A DNA stretch of 48,041 bases from SKIA01 sp047602905 (GTDB lineage Archaea > Nanobdellota > Nanobdellia > Woesearchaeales > SKIA01). Both the position numbers and the translations under genes were made by a program. Under the pieces are notes generated by a model that was given only the letters and a program-made list of their open reading frames with translations, made no database searches and was not told where the DNA came from. This document shows positions 15,482-23,395 of this stretch, piece after piece (the stretch's first letter is position 1; each line of letters opens with the position of its first letter). The DNA is taken from assembly GCA_047602905.1 (NCBI GenBank), contig JBLKOP010000009.1, positions 1 through 48,041 of the forward strand, in the 5' to 3' direction.

Positions 15482-16882
15482 ATGAGTGATGATATTAGAG
15501 AAATAAACCGCGAACTCTACGACACCCCAAGTAATCTTAAGTACAAATACAAAGCTCCTGAAGGACTAAGTGAAGACGTTATTAGAAAGATATCTAGTGA
15601 TAACGAGGAGCCTGAATGGATGCTTCAACTGCGCCTAGACGCGTACGAGCAATTCAAGAAACTCAGCATGCCTTCGTGGGGTCCTAGCCTTGACGAATTA
15701 GACCTTAACAAAATCGTGTATTACCAACACCCTGATGCTCCGTATAACCAAAAAAGTTGGGATGACGTTCCTGATGAAGTAAAAGAGACCTTTGAGAAAC
15801 TCGGTATTCCTGAAGCTGAACGAGCAGCTCTTGCAGGAGCAGGAGCGCAGATGGAAAGCAAGATGGCGTATCACAACCTCAAAGAAGAATGGGAGAAGAA
15901 AGGAGTGATTTTTTTAGATATGGATGAAGCACTCAAAAAACATCCTGAACTCGTAAAGAAGTATTTTAGTAAAGTCGTTCCTATTAATGATCATAAATTC
16001 GCAGCGCTACACTACGCTGTTTGGAGTGGAGGAACGTTCTTGTACATTCCTAAAGGAGTTCATGTCGATAAACCGTTACAAGCATATTTTCGTATGAACA
16101 GCATGCGTGCAGGGCAGTTTGAGCACACACTTATTATTGCTGAAGAAAACTCTTTTGGCTCCTACTACGAAGGCTGCTCAGCACCTAAATACGATGATAA
16201 AAGTTTACACGCGGGTTGTGTTGAAGTACACGTATTAGCAAATGCTCGTTTCCGCTACTCCTCTGTTGAGAACTGGAGTGCAAACACGTACAACCTAAAC
16301 ACGAAACGAGGAATCGTGTACAAAGATTCAACGCTTGAATGGATAGGGGGAAGCTTAGGAAGTGGAGTGACTATGCTGTATCCGTGCTCCATGCTTGTTG
16401 GCGAGGGTTCTCGTGCTGAGCACTTAGCTATTGCTTTTGCGTCAAAAGGACAAAACCAAGATACTGGTGCGAAGGTGTATCATAACGCTCCAAGAACGAC
16501 TTCTCGTATAGTAAGTAAGTCCATTGCTATTAAGGGAGGTATTACTGCGTACAGGGGGCTTTTACGAATTGCTAAAGGTGCTAAAGGGGCAAAGAGTAAT
16601 GTTGAGTGTGATGCGTTAATGATTGATAACAAAAGCCAGAGTAACACGTATCCGTACATCGATATTTTGGAGCAAGACGTGGATGTTGGTCACGAAGCTA
16701 CTGTTGGTCGTATTTCTGATGAGCAAGTATTTTACTTAACTAGTCGTGGTATTCCTGAAGAAGAAGCAGTTGCTATGCTTGTTAATGGGTTTATGGAGCC
16801 AATTACTAAAGAGCTTCCTATCGAGTACGCGGTTGAGATGAACAAGCTTATTGAGCTTGAGATGGAAGGAAGTATTGGGTAG
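15482..16882 (+). CDS. sufB: SufB, Fe-S cluster scaffold subunit
   Basis: 466 aa. The start is ATG 15482, about 25 bp from the TATA box; an in-frame GTG at 15473 lies inside the operator. It forms the SufBCD scaffold on which Fe-S clusters are built in the cytoplasm. The conserved C-terminal SufB core is evident: NVECDALMIDNKSQSNTYP with the key Cys, then DVGHEATVGRISDEQVFYLT, SRGIPEEEAVAMLVNGF and EPI. The N-terminus (PEWMLQLRLDAYEQFKKL) is also typical. Usual length is 460-490. Codon third positions shift from A/C to T/G along the gene. Confidence 0.96.
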   Translation: MSDDIREINRELYDTPSNLKYKYKAPEGLSEDVIRKISSDNEEPEWMLQLRLDAYEQFKKLSMPSWGPSLDELDLNKIVYYQHPDAPYNQKSWDDVPDEVKETFEKLGIPEAERAALAGAGAQMESKMAYHNLKEEWEKKGVIFLDMDEALKKHPELVKKYFSKVVPINDHKFAALHYAVWSGGTFLYIPKGVHVDKPLQAYFRMNSMRAGQFEHTLIIAEENSFGSYYEGCSAPKYDDKSLHAGCVEVHVLANARFRYSSVENWSANTYNLNTKRGIVYKDSTLEWIGGSLGSGVTMLYPCSMLVGEGSRAEHLAIAFASKGQNQDTGAKVYHNAPRTTSRIVSKSIAIKGGITAYRGLLRIAKGAKGAKSNVECDALMIDNKSQSNTYPYIDILEQDVDVGHEATVGRISDEQVFYLTSRGIPEEEAVAMLVNGFMEPITKELPIEYAVEMNKLIELEMEGSIG

Positions 16883-16883
16883 T

Positions 16884-18056
16884 TTAGTTTGTTCGTTTAG
16901 GAAGTTTTGATAGTATGAGTTCATCTACTGTAAAAAAGTTGCTAGTACTGTTGTATATTTGTTGCATGACAAGGTTTACTCCGCAATCAACAAACGTTTG
17001 TTGATCTTCTAAGTGCCTATCTATTTCGTAATCTCCATGAGATAAGCAACCGTTTTCCATAATGTCATGTGCTATTGCGTGTACGTATTGGCTTTCCATC
17101 GCCATATTTGCGAATTTATGATCAAACGTGTACATAAGCATCATTTGATCTTTGTGTAACGGACTTATTATTGGGTTTGGTTGAGTCAGGTATTCTTTGT
17201 TAAGTTCTTGTGCGTACTTAACTGATTCTCGAATAAGTTTTCTATTTGCATGCGTGTTATCTAATGACAAAGGCTTTTTGTGTATATCTTTTCCTTTGAT
17301 ATCTATTGCTTTGTATAGGTCATGTGTTTTTCTTAAGCGATCTACCTGTGCTTCTAACGCATCACATAAGTGGGCTACTGAGGAGTACACCATTTTCATT
17401 CCGTTATTATCATTTGCGAGGTCTTCTCTTCCTCCAACAATGTATAACGCATCTTTTTGGGTTTTTCTTTCTCCTTGAAGTTTTCCTCGTCCCCAAATTT
17501 CTATGAGTGGTACTCTTGCTCCTTTTTCGAAGTACAGTGTTTTGTTGAGCACCATAGTTAGCTTTGCGTTGTTTCGTTCTTCTTTGTTAACAAGAAGTTT
17601 TCCTGGAAGTGCTGTTTTTAGGTTATTACTAATGTATTGTAATGCGTCTCGTTCACGTACGAAACGAGCTGATTCTACTGGTATGTCAGGAACTAGGAGG
17701 CTTTGTCCTTCTTGTGTTTTATATCTGAACGTGACGAACTTTTGTTTTCTAAATTCAATATTGTTTTGTTCAAGGTATTTATCTGTGAGATCTTCTCGTA
17801 TAAGAAATAGTTTTGCTAAAGAGCTTTCTGCTGCGTCCTTATACGTGTGTATGTGAGGAAGTAAAGAAGTTCTTTTCTCTGTGAAATATCTGTCTATGAT
17901 GTCTGCTAGTCTTCGTTGTGATTTAGGCGCTCCTAGTGTTCCGTTTTTTCTTTGTTGTTCTTGCATGTCAAGAACTATTTTTCTCAAGTTAGGCAGTACA
18001 TCTGAGAGTGCTTGTATCATGTACGGATTTTCTTTTGCGTGTGTGAGGTTGTTCAT
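16884..18056 (-). CDS. Hypothetical protein (390 aa)
   Basis: 390 aa with no signal peptide or TM. Recognisable only as mostly helical at both ends (IVLDMQEQQRKNGTLGA, HLCDALEAQVDRLRKTHD) around a strand-rich middle (FRKQKFVTFRYKT, GKLLVNKEERNNAKLTMVLN). The C-terminal part has scattered His and Asp residues (FDHKFANMAMES, AIAHDIMEN, HGDYEIDRHLED) that could be catalytic or metal-binding, but this is speculative. It is the second gene of an operon with the isochorismatase-fold hydrolase (ATGA overlap), and its stop is 2 bp from the convergent sufB stop. Confidence 0.75.
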   Translation of the reverse strand: MNNLTHAKENPYMIQALSDVLPNLRKIVLDMQEQQRKNGTLGAPKSQRRLADIIDRYFTEKRTSLLPHIHTYKDAAESSLAKLFLIREDLTDKYLEQNNIEFRKQKFVTFRYKTQEGQSLLVPDIPVESARFVRERDALQYISNNLKTALPGKLLVNKEERNNAKLTMVLNKTLYFEKGARVPLIEIWGRGKLQGERKTQKDALYIVGGREDLANDNNGMKMVYSSVAHLCDALEAQVDRLRKTHDLYKAIDIKGKDIHKKPLSLDNTHANRKLIRESVKYAQELNKEYLTQPNPIISPLHKDQMMLMYTFDHKFANMAMESQYVHAIAHDIMENGCLSHGDYEIDRHLEDQQTFVDCGVNLVMQQIYNSTSNFFTVDELILSKLPKRTN

Positions 18057-18577
18057 AGGAGTTCTCGAAAGTCGCGTATATATGTTGTCTTAATGTCGTA
18101 AAAAGAAGGTTTAGTGCTTTTAGGAAATTGATGAGGGTTATCAACAAGGTTTTCTGCCAAAAATATTTTATGTCCTGTGATTGTTAAATGGTTTGCTGCG
18201 TCATAAACGCATGATTCTAGAAACATTCCTGCAAGAAGTATTCTGGTTGCTTGGTGTGTTTGGTAGAAAGTAGTTAGTTCTTCTTCCCATTTTCTGTTTA
18301 GAGGAGCATTTTTTCTAAGCATTTTTTTTTCTATGTGAGCTCTTATTGGGAGGTTGTTTATTGGTTCTTTTAGTTTTTGAAGGATATCTCCTCTTGATTC
18401 ATATGTTAGTATGGCAACTGGTTTTTTGTAAATTGCACAATAATACAGTGGTTCTTTTTGGTTTTCTAGTATTGTTTCTAGTTCTTTCTTGCTTGAAGCA
18501 GGGTTTTCCCTAAGAAGTGATTGTTTATGTTTTTCTTGCATGTCTATAAGTCCAACTGCATCAAAACTAAATACCAT
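18053..18577 (-). CDS. Isochorismatase-fold cysteine hydrolase
   Basis: 174 aa. Triad-like residues are in the usual order: Asp12 in GLIDMQ, a Lys near 84-89 in HIEKKMLRKNA, and Cys123 in LLAGMFLESCVYDAANHL, followed by the typical GHKIFLAENLVDNP strand. The family includes nicotinamidases and related amidases; this one lacks enough sites to assign a substrate. A TATA-like TTTATATATA lies about 25 bp upstream. It leads a two-gene operon with the 390-aa protein. Confidence 0.75.
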   Translation of the reverse strand: MVFSFDAVGLIDMQEKHKQSLLRENPASSKKELETILENQKEPLYYCAIYKKPVAILTYESRGDILQKLKEPINNLPIRAHIEKKMLRKNAPLNRKWEEELTTFYQTHQATRILLAGMFLESCVYDAANHLTITGHKIFLAENLVDNPHQFPKSTKPSFYDIKTTYIRDFRELL

Positions 18578-18658
18578 ATGTAACTAGTAAGTAGTAAATA
18601 TATATAAATGTGTTTGTTTAAATACGTTTAAAAACAACCACCCACAGCAAAGTAACTA

Positions 18659-19351
18659 ATGAACAACACCACCGCAGTAACTAACGCGACTACTGAAGTA
18701 TTAACAACTACTGATGTTTCTGAAGCAATTAATCTTTTCTTTACTGTTCTTATCCCAGCAGTTTTTCACAAGTACATAATGTTCTTTACTACTCCGTTTA
18801 TTTATCCGGAGATGTGGTGGTTACTCATACATCTCATCCTCACTTTTGTTCTCTTTGAATTTTATTTTGAGCGCCACGAAAACGAGGATCTTGGCTGGAC
18901 AGCAGCGCTTGCAAACAGCGTAGTAATGATGTTTATTAGCATGGAGCTTCTACGAGTAATTTACGGCCACACAGACGGACCTATTGCTGTACTCATACAG
19001 ATAGTCAAAGATTACTTCTCTTTAGGCTTCTTCTCAGAGCAAATGGTCTTAGTAACGCTCATTCTCATCCTAGGAATAGGAGGAATAGCAACTGCACTCA
19101 TTAACTACTACCATCTTCTTCCAAGAAAACTGGCGTTTATGGTTTCAGGACACAAAACCGTTAATCTCCTAGCATATTTTGTCATGGTAGTTACGTTTCG
19201 ACGCTATAACGGAGAGGAATTTATTATTGACGGAATAACCATAACAGCACTGCTCTTGTTTGGAGCAACTATGTGGCTACTTATCTACGTGCTTGCAAGC
19301 ACAAAAAAGAAGAAAAAAACACACCACCAACTATTTACTCCGCATAGGTAG
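18659..19351 (+). CDS. Integral membrane protein, unknown
   Basis: 230 aa. A Thr-rich N-terminus of about 20 residues is followed by about five to six TM segments (FFTVLIPAVFHKYIMFF, WWLLIHLILTFVLFEFYF, LVTLILILGIGGIATALI, ITALLLFGATMWLLIYVL) and a basic tail KKKKKTHH. The promoter is TTTAAAAA at about 18628-18636. No family recognised. It lies between sufB and sufD on the same strand and may share a transcript with the 152-aa gene 32 bp downstream. Confidence 0.72.
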   Translation: MNNTTAVTNATTEVLTTTDVSEAINLFFTVLIPAVFHKYIMFFTTPFIYPEMWWLLIHLILTFVLFEFYFERHENEDLGWTAALANSVVMMFISMELLRVIYGHTDGPIAVLIQIVKDYFSLGFFSEQMVLVTLILILGIGGIATALINYYHLLPRKLAFMVSGHKTVNLLAYFVMVVTFRRYNGEEFIIDGITITALLLFGATMWLLIYVLASTKKKKKTHHQLFTPHR

Positions 19352-19383
19352 TAATAAAAACCTCTTCTTCGTTCTCTACAGCA

Positions 19384-19842
19384 ATGAAAAACATACGTAA
19401 AAGCGCTGATGACTTATACACTCATGAAGAGTTTCAAGAAGCGCTAAAACACATGCAAGAAAGCCCGTACATCTTCTTTCCACTAACAAGCACAGGATTA
19501 TTAGTCGTGAACACAAGCATAACTACACAAGTACCAACACACATGTATTCTTCTTTTGCATACAAAAGCGCTCTTGAACTATTTATTAAACAAAGCAGCT
19601 CGTACCCTTGGAAACCTGCAGGAGCCCTTTCAGAACTTCGAGGAGTAGCACACCCTAATTATGGAGCAACGAAAGGAATAACTCCTTTGTATTACGTACA
19701 AGAAGAAGAAAACCACCCCGCTCATATTATTAAAATGACTATACGTAACCACGCAACAAGGCCTAATAAGTTATTGACAAAAACACTTACGCAAGCGCAA
19801 GAAATGCGTTTATTATACCCAGGAAACCTTAAACACTTTTAA
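19384..19842 (+). CDS. Hypothetical protein (152 aa)
   Basis: Cytoplasmic-looking, with a helical start (YTHEEFQEALKHMQES) and strand-rich middle (YIFFPLTSTGLLVVNTSITT). No known motif. Its TAA stop falls inside the TATA box of the sufD promoter, so transcription of this gene would run through the sufD operator. Codons are A-ending. Confidence 0.68.
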   Translation: MKNIRKSADDLYTHEEFQEALKHMQESPYIFFPLTSTGLLVVNTSITTQVPTHMYSSFAYKSALELFIKQSSSYPWKPAGALSELRGVAHPNYGATKGITPLYYVQEEENHPAHIIKMTIRNHATRPNKLLTKTLTQAQEMRLLYPGNLKHF

Positions 19843-19862
19843 ACTAGTTCACTATCGTGAAT
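19832..19862 (+). promoter_or_regulatory. sufDSC promoter with palindromic operator (copy 2 of 2)
   Basis: This block is identical over 31 bases to 15448-15478. TATA box TTTTAAAC is at 19837-19844 and the inverted repeat TTCAC-TATC-GTGAA at 19848-19861, 6 bp before ATG 19868. It overlaps the 3' end of the 152-aa gene. Confidence 0.8.
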
Positions 19863-19867
19863 ATTCT

Positions 19868-20887
19868 ATGCAGCCACGAATACGATACGGACTGACCATT
19901 CAGCTCAACACAAAAGGACTTCTCCTAGTAGAGCAACCAGAAGGAGAAAGTGTTAACGAAGTACAAGCAAACAACTGCTCTGTGCAAGCATTCACGAATC
20001 ATAATCAACAACACAAAACAACGGTTTTTGAGCCTGACGTGTTCACCGAGTACCAAGAAAGAAACGCCAAGAAAGGCTTACTCATACACGTACCTGCAAA
20101 CCAAGAAGCAACAGTAAATTTACGAAGAACCATCAAAGGACAATGCGTGCATCACATCTTAGTTATCGTAGAAGAAAACGCTAAGCTACACGTAATGGAT
20201 GAATACGTAGGAAGCCCTGACTTACACGTAGCAGCAGTAGAGATCATTGCGTACGAGAACGCACAAATCAAGTACGCAACAACACAAAAACTCAAGAAAG
20301 GTTTTGACATAGTTAATTACCGAGCACGAACGCACAAAAACGCTTCTATAGATTGGTTTATTGCTCAATACGGAGCAACACTGAGCAGAGCAATAGTAGA
20401 CACAGAACTCGTAGGAGAAGGCAGCAGTACAAGAAGCTACGGAGTATACCTAGGAAGAGAACAGCAACAATTTGAGCGAACAGACGCAAGCATTCACGTA
20501 GGAAACCACACAGCAAGTGACATGCACGCAAGAGGAGTATTGCAAGAAAAAAGCAAAGCAGTGTTTCGTGGAACAATAGATATTGCTAAAGAAGCATTTA
20601 CGTGTGATGGGTACCAAAAAAACCATACGCTTCTCCTCTCAGAAAACGCTGTTGCAGACGCGATACCAAACCTACAAATACGTAACAACGACGTAAAGTG
20701 CAGTCACGGAGCAACAATTGGACGAGTGGACGAAGAACACCTCTTCTACCTGACTAGTCGAGGAATAGATAAACAAACAGCTACAAGAATTCTTGTTGAA
20801 GGATTCTTTGCAGAACTAGCAAATGCTCTTGAGTGGCCGCAACTCACAGAACACATTATTCGCACAAGCGAGGAGTACATCGTATGA
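19868..20887 (+). CDS. sufD: SufD, Fe-S scaffold subunit
   Basis: 339 aa, shorter than bacterial SufD (about 420) but normal for small archaea. C-terminal family blocks: FRGTIDIAKEAFTCDGYQKN, LLLSENAVADAIPNLQI, NDVKCSHGATIGRVDEEHLF, YLTSRGID. The conserved His in CSHGAT that matches the cluster-related SufD His is present. It pairs with SufB and SufC in the cytoplasmic assembly complex. It is the first gene of sufD-sufS-sufC; its TGA overlaps the sufS ATG. Confidence 0.93.
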   Translation: MQPRIRYGLTIQLNTKGLLLVEQPEGESVNEVQANNCSVQAFTNHNQQHKTTVFEPDVFTEYQERNAKKGLLIHVPANQEATVNLRRTIKGQCVHHILVIVEENAKLHVMDEYVGSPDLHVAAVEIIAYENAQIKYATTQKLKKGFDIVNYRARTHKNASIDWFIAQYGATLSRAIVDTELVGEGSSTRSYGVYLGREQQQFERTDASIHVGNHTASDMHARGVLQEKSKAVFRGTIDIAKEAFTCDGYQKNHTLLLSENAVADAIPNLQIRNNDVKCSHGATIGRVDEEHLFYLTSRGIDKQTATRILVEGFFAELANALEWPQLTEHIIRTSEEYIV

Positions 20888-22044
20888 AAGAACACTTTCC
20901 GTTACTAACAAGCACAGATATCGTCTACCTAGACTCAGCAGCAACCACACAAAAACCAGCAGAAGTCATACGAGCAATCACAAACTACTACGAGACGAGT
21001 AACGCTAATGTTCATAGAAGCGCGCACGCACTAGCAAGAAAAGCAACAACTACGTACGAAGAAGCACGCACACAAGCAGCAAAACTCCTAGAAACAACTC
21101 CACAGCAAATCATTCTTACTTCTGGAACTACACACGCCTTTAACCTCCTAGCACACGCTCTGCCTATTACTAAAGACTCAGTTATCATTCTTTCTGAGCT
21201 AGAACACCACGCAAACATTGTTCCTTGGCAGCAAACAGAGGCAACAATAAAGTACATTCCTGTAAAGAATGGTCGTTTAGACATGCTTGAGGCAGAAAAA
21301 CTTATTTCTGAAGGTTGCGATATTGTTTCATTACATCACCTAAGTAACGTTACCGGAAGCATAACAGACGTACACGAACTCGCTAGACTTGCACGAGCAC
21401 AAAACGCTCTCGTGTTTGTTGACGGAGCACAAGCAGTCGCGCATCTAGATGTAAACGTACAAGAGCTAGGTGTTGATGCGTACGCGTTTAGCGCTCACAA
21501 ACTCTACGGACCAACAGGAATAGGAGCACTATACATACAAGAAGAGTTACTGCACACCCTAAAGCCATTTATGACTGGCGGAGAAATGATTGATACCGTC
21601 TCAAAAGAACAAACTACGTTTCGTACAGGAAATGCTCGTTTCGAGCCAGGAACACCTCCTATAGCGCAAGCAGCTGGTATGAGTGAAGCGATACAGTGGT
21701 TTATGCAAAACAAAGATTTTGTTTCTGAAGACGCTGTTATGCAGTACGCCTACGAGCAACTAGCAAGTATTTCTGAAGTACACATCATTAGTTGCTCCTC
21801 ACCCACTGCTTGTCTAAGCTTTGTTGTTGAAGAAATAGATTCTTCTGACATAGCAGCGTATCTGGACACGAAAGGAGTTGCTATTCGCAGCGGACATCAC
21901 TGCGCACAAATCCTGCACGAAGCACTCGGACTCGCTTCTTCTGCTCGTATAAGCATTGCTTGCTACACAACAACACAAGACATCGACGTAGCAATCAGTG
22001 CTCTTCAAGAAGCTATACAAGTACTACGAGGAACTACCCAATGA
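20884..22044 (+). CDS. sufS: SufS, cysteine desulfurase (class V aminotransferase fold)
   Basis: 386 aa from ATG 20884, overlapping the sufD stop (ATGA). A PLP enzyme that frees sulfur from cysteine for Fe-S assembly. Visible: YLDSAATTQKP start, EHHANIVPW with the PLP-stacking His, FVDGAQAVAH, PLP lysine in AFSAHKLYGPTGIG, and active-site Cys in IRSGHHCAQ. This is the SufS (group II) pattern. No SufE or SufU partner is seen nearby. Confidence 0.96.
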   Translation: MKEHFPLLTSTDIVYLDSAATTQKPAEVIRAITNYYETSNANVHRSAHALARKATTTYEEARTQAAKLLETTPQQIILTSGTTHAFNLLAHALPITKDSVIILSELEHHANIVPWQQTEATIKYIPVKNGRLDMLEAEKLISEGCDIVSLHHLSNVTGSITDVHELARLARAQNALVFVDGAQAVAHLDVNVQELGVDAYAFSAHKLYGPTGIGALYIQEELLHTLKPFMTGGEMIDTVSKEQTTFRTGNARFEPGTPPIAQAAGMSEAIQWFMQNKDFVSEDAVMQYAYEQLASISEVHIISCSSPTACLSFVVEEIDSSDIAAYLDTKGVAIRSGHHCAQILHEALGLASSARISIACYTTTQDIDVAISALQEAIQVLRGTTQ

Positions 22045-22799
22045 CAGCATTATTAGAAGTAAAGAATTTGTGCGTGAACATCGCAGACGAGGACACCAAA
22101 ATACTAAAGGACATCTCATTTACTATTCGTAAAGGAGAGACTGTTGCTCTCATGGGACCTAATGGTTCTGGAAAGAGCACGTTAGCGTATGCGCTTATGG
22201 GTCACCCAACGTTTGAGGTTGTTTCTGGAGAGGTTCTTCTTGAAGGAGAGAACTTGCTTGAGATGGAGCCGGATGAGCGCGCTCGAGCAGGTCTGTTCTT
22301 AAGTTTTCAGTATCCTAGCGCGGTTACTGGTGTGAAGCTCTCTGATTTCTTGCGAGCAGCGTACAACGCTGTTAAAAAAGAGAAGTTGTCTGTTGCGAAG
22401 TTTCGCAGATTACTCAAAGAGCACATGCAGGAGTTACGTATGGACGCTTCCTTTGCTGACAGATACGTTAATGATGGTTGGAGTGGTGGTGAGAAGAAGC
22501 GAGGAGAGATCCTGCAGCTTTCTTTGCTTGAGCCTAAACTTGCTGTTCTTGACGAAACTGATAGCGGACTAGACATCGATGCTATTCGTACAGTAAGTGC
22601 AGGAGTTACTTCTGCTCTTAAGAAAAACTCTTCTATGAGCGCTATTGTCATTACTCACTACAAGCGTATTCTTGATTACATCAAGCCTGATCGCGTATTA
22701 GTTATTCATAAGGGTCGTCTTGTTGAGGAAGGAGGAGTGGATCTTGTTCATAAGCTTGAAGAACACGGCTACGACTGGGTTCGTGACAAGCACGACTAA
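22041..22799 (+). CDS. sufC: SufC, ABC-type ATPase
   Basis: 252 aa from ATG 22041, overlapping the sufS TGA. It powers conformational change of the SufBCD scaffold. Walker A is GPNGSGKST, the ABC signature WSGGEKKRGEILQLS, and Walker B LAVLDETDSGLDIDA; the DETDSGLD form is the SufC variant. The family's C-terminal H-loop lies in IVITHYKRIL. Third codon positions are already T-rich at its end. Confidence 0.96.
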   Translation: MTALLEVKNLCVNIADEDTKILKDISFTIRKGETVALMGPNGSGKSTLAYALMGHPTFEVVSGEVLLEGENLLEMEPDERARAGLFLSFQYPSAVTGVKLSDFLRAAYNAVKKEKLSVAKFRRLLKEHMQELRMDASFADRYVNDGWSGGEKKRGEILQLSLLEPKLAVLDETDSGLDIDAIRTVSAGVTSALKKNSSMSAIVITHYKRILDYIKPDRVLVIHKGRLVEEGGVDLVHKLEEHGYDWVRDKHD

Positions 22800-23395
22800 T
22801 ACTGGTATTGGTTGCTGGGTTCTTCTTCTCGTGGCTTGTTTTTGTTAAGATGAATAAGTAGTGCTATGAGTGCGAGGATAAGTATTGCTGCTGCTGTTAT
22901 GAGTGCGTAGTGCGCTAAGTTTCTTTCTCGTATCTCAACAAGCGGCTCCTCATACACAGTCGTTACTTCTTCTACTGCTTCTGGTGCGCAGTCTAAAGGA
23001 CACACTCCTCTCTCGTGTTCTTCGCACAGACCGTCTCCGCAGTAACTCGCTATTGGCTGTGTTGCTATGACGTCTCCTTCTTGGTTAAGCAATTCTATAG
23101 TTTTTACTCCTGCAGGTGCTCGTATCGGAATAGTCATTTCTTCTACGTACATCCTCTCTCCTGTTCCAAGAATCATGTACGGGCTAAAGCTTGTTTGACT
23201 TACTAGGTTGTTTTGTTGGTCTCGTAGTTGTAGCAGGTACTCTCCTGTTTGTCTAGTCGTATCAGGTGCTTCTATCCACTCATAGCCTCGTATGGTTGCT
23301 TGTTCTTGACTAAACTCTACTGTTACGAGGAGTTGTTGTTGACTAAACGCTACGAAGAGAAAAAGTAAGAGTAGAAGAAGTGTTTGTTTGTTCAT
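22796..23395 (-). CDS. Secreted, C-terminally anchored protein with CGDGLC motif
   Basis: 199 aa. It has a signal peptide (MNKQTLLLLLLFLFVAF), a beta-rich domain, then CGDGLCEEHERGVCPLDC near residues 117-134, and a TM segment (YALITAAAILILALIALLI) before a charged tail. The CGDGxC...CPxDC pattern is common in exported proteins of DPANN archaea and probably binds metal or forms disulfides. It is the last gene of a leftward operon; its ATG overlaps the stop of the large secreted protein. Confidence 0.8.
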   Translation of the reverse strand: MNKQTLLLLLLFLFVAFSQQQLLVTVEFSQEQATIRGYEWIEAPDTTRQTGEYLLQLRDQQNNLVSQTSFSPYMILGTGERMYVEEMTIPIRAPAGVKTIELLNQEGDVIATQPIASYCGDGLCEEHERGVCPLDCAPEAVEEVTTVYEEPLVEIRERNLAHYALITAAAILILALIALLIHLNKNKPREEEPSNQYQY

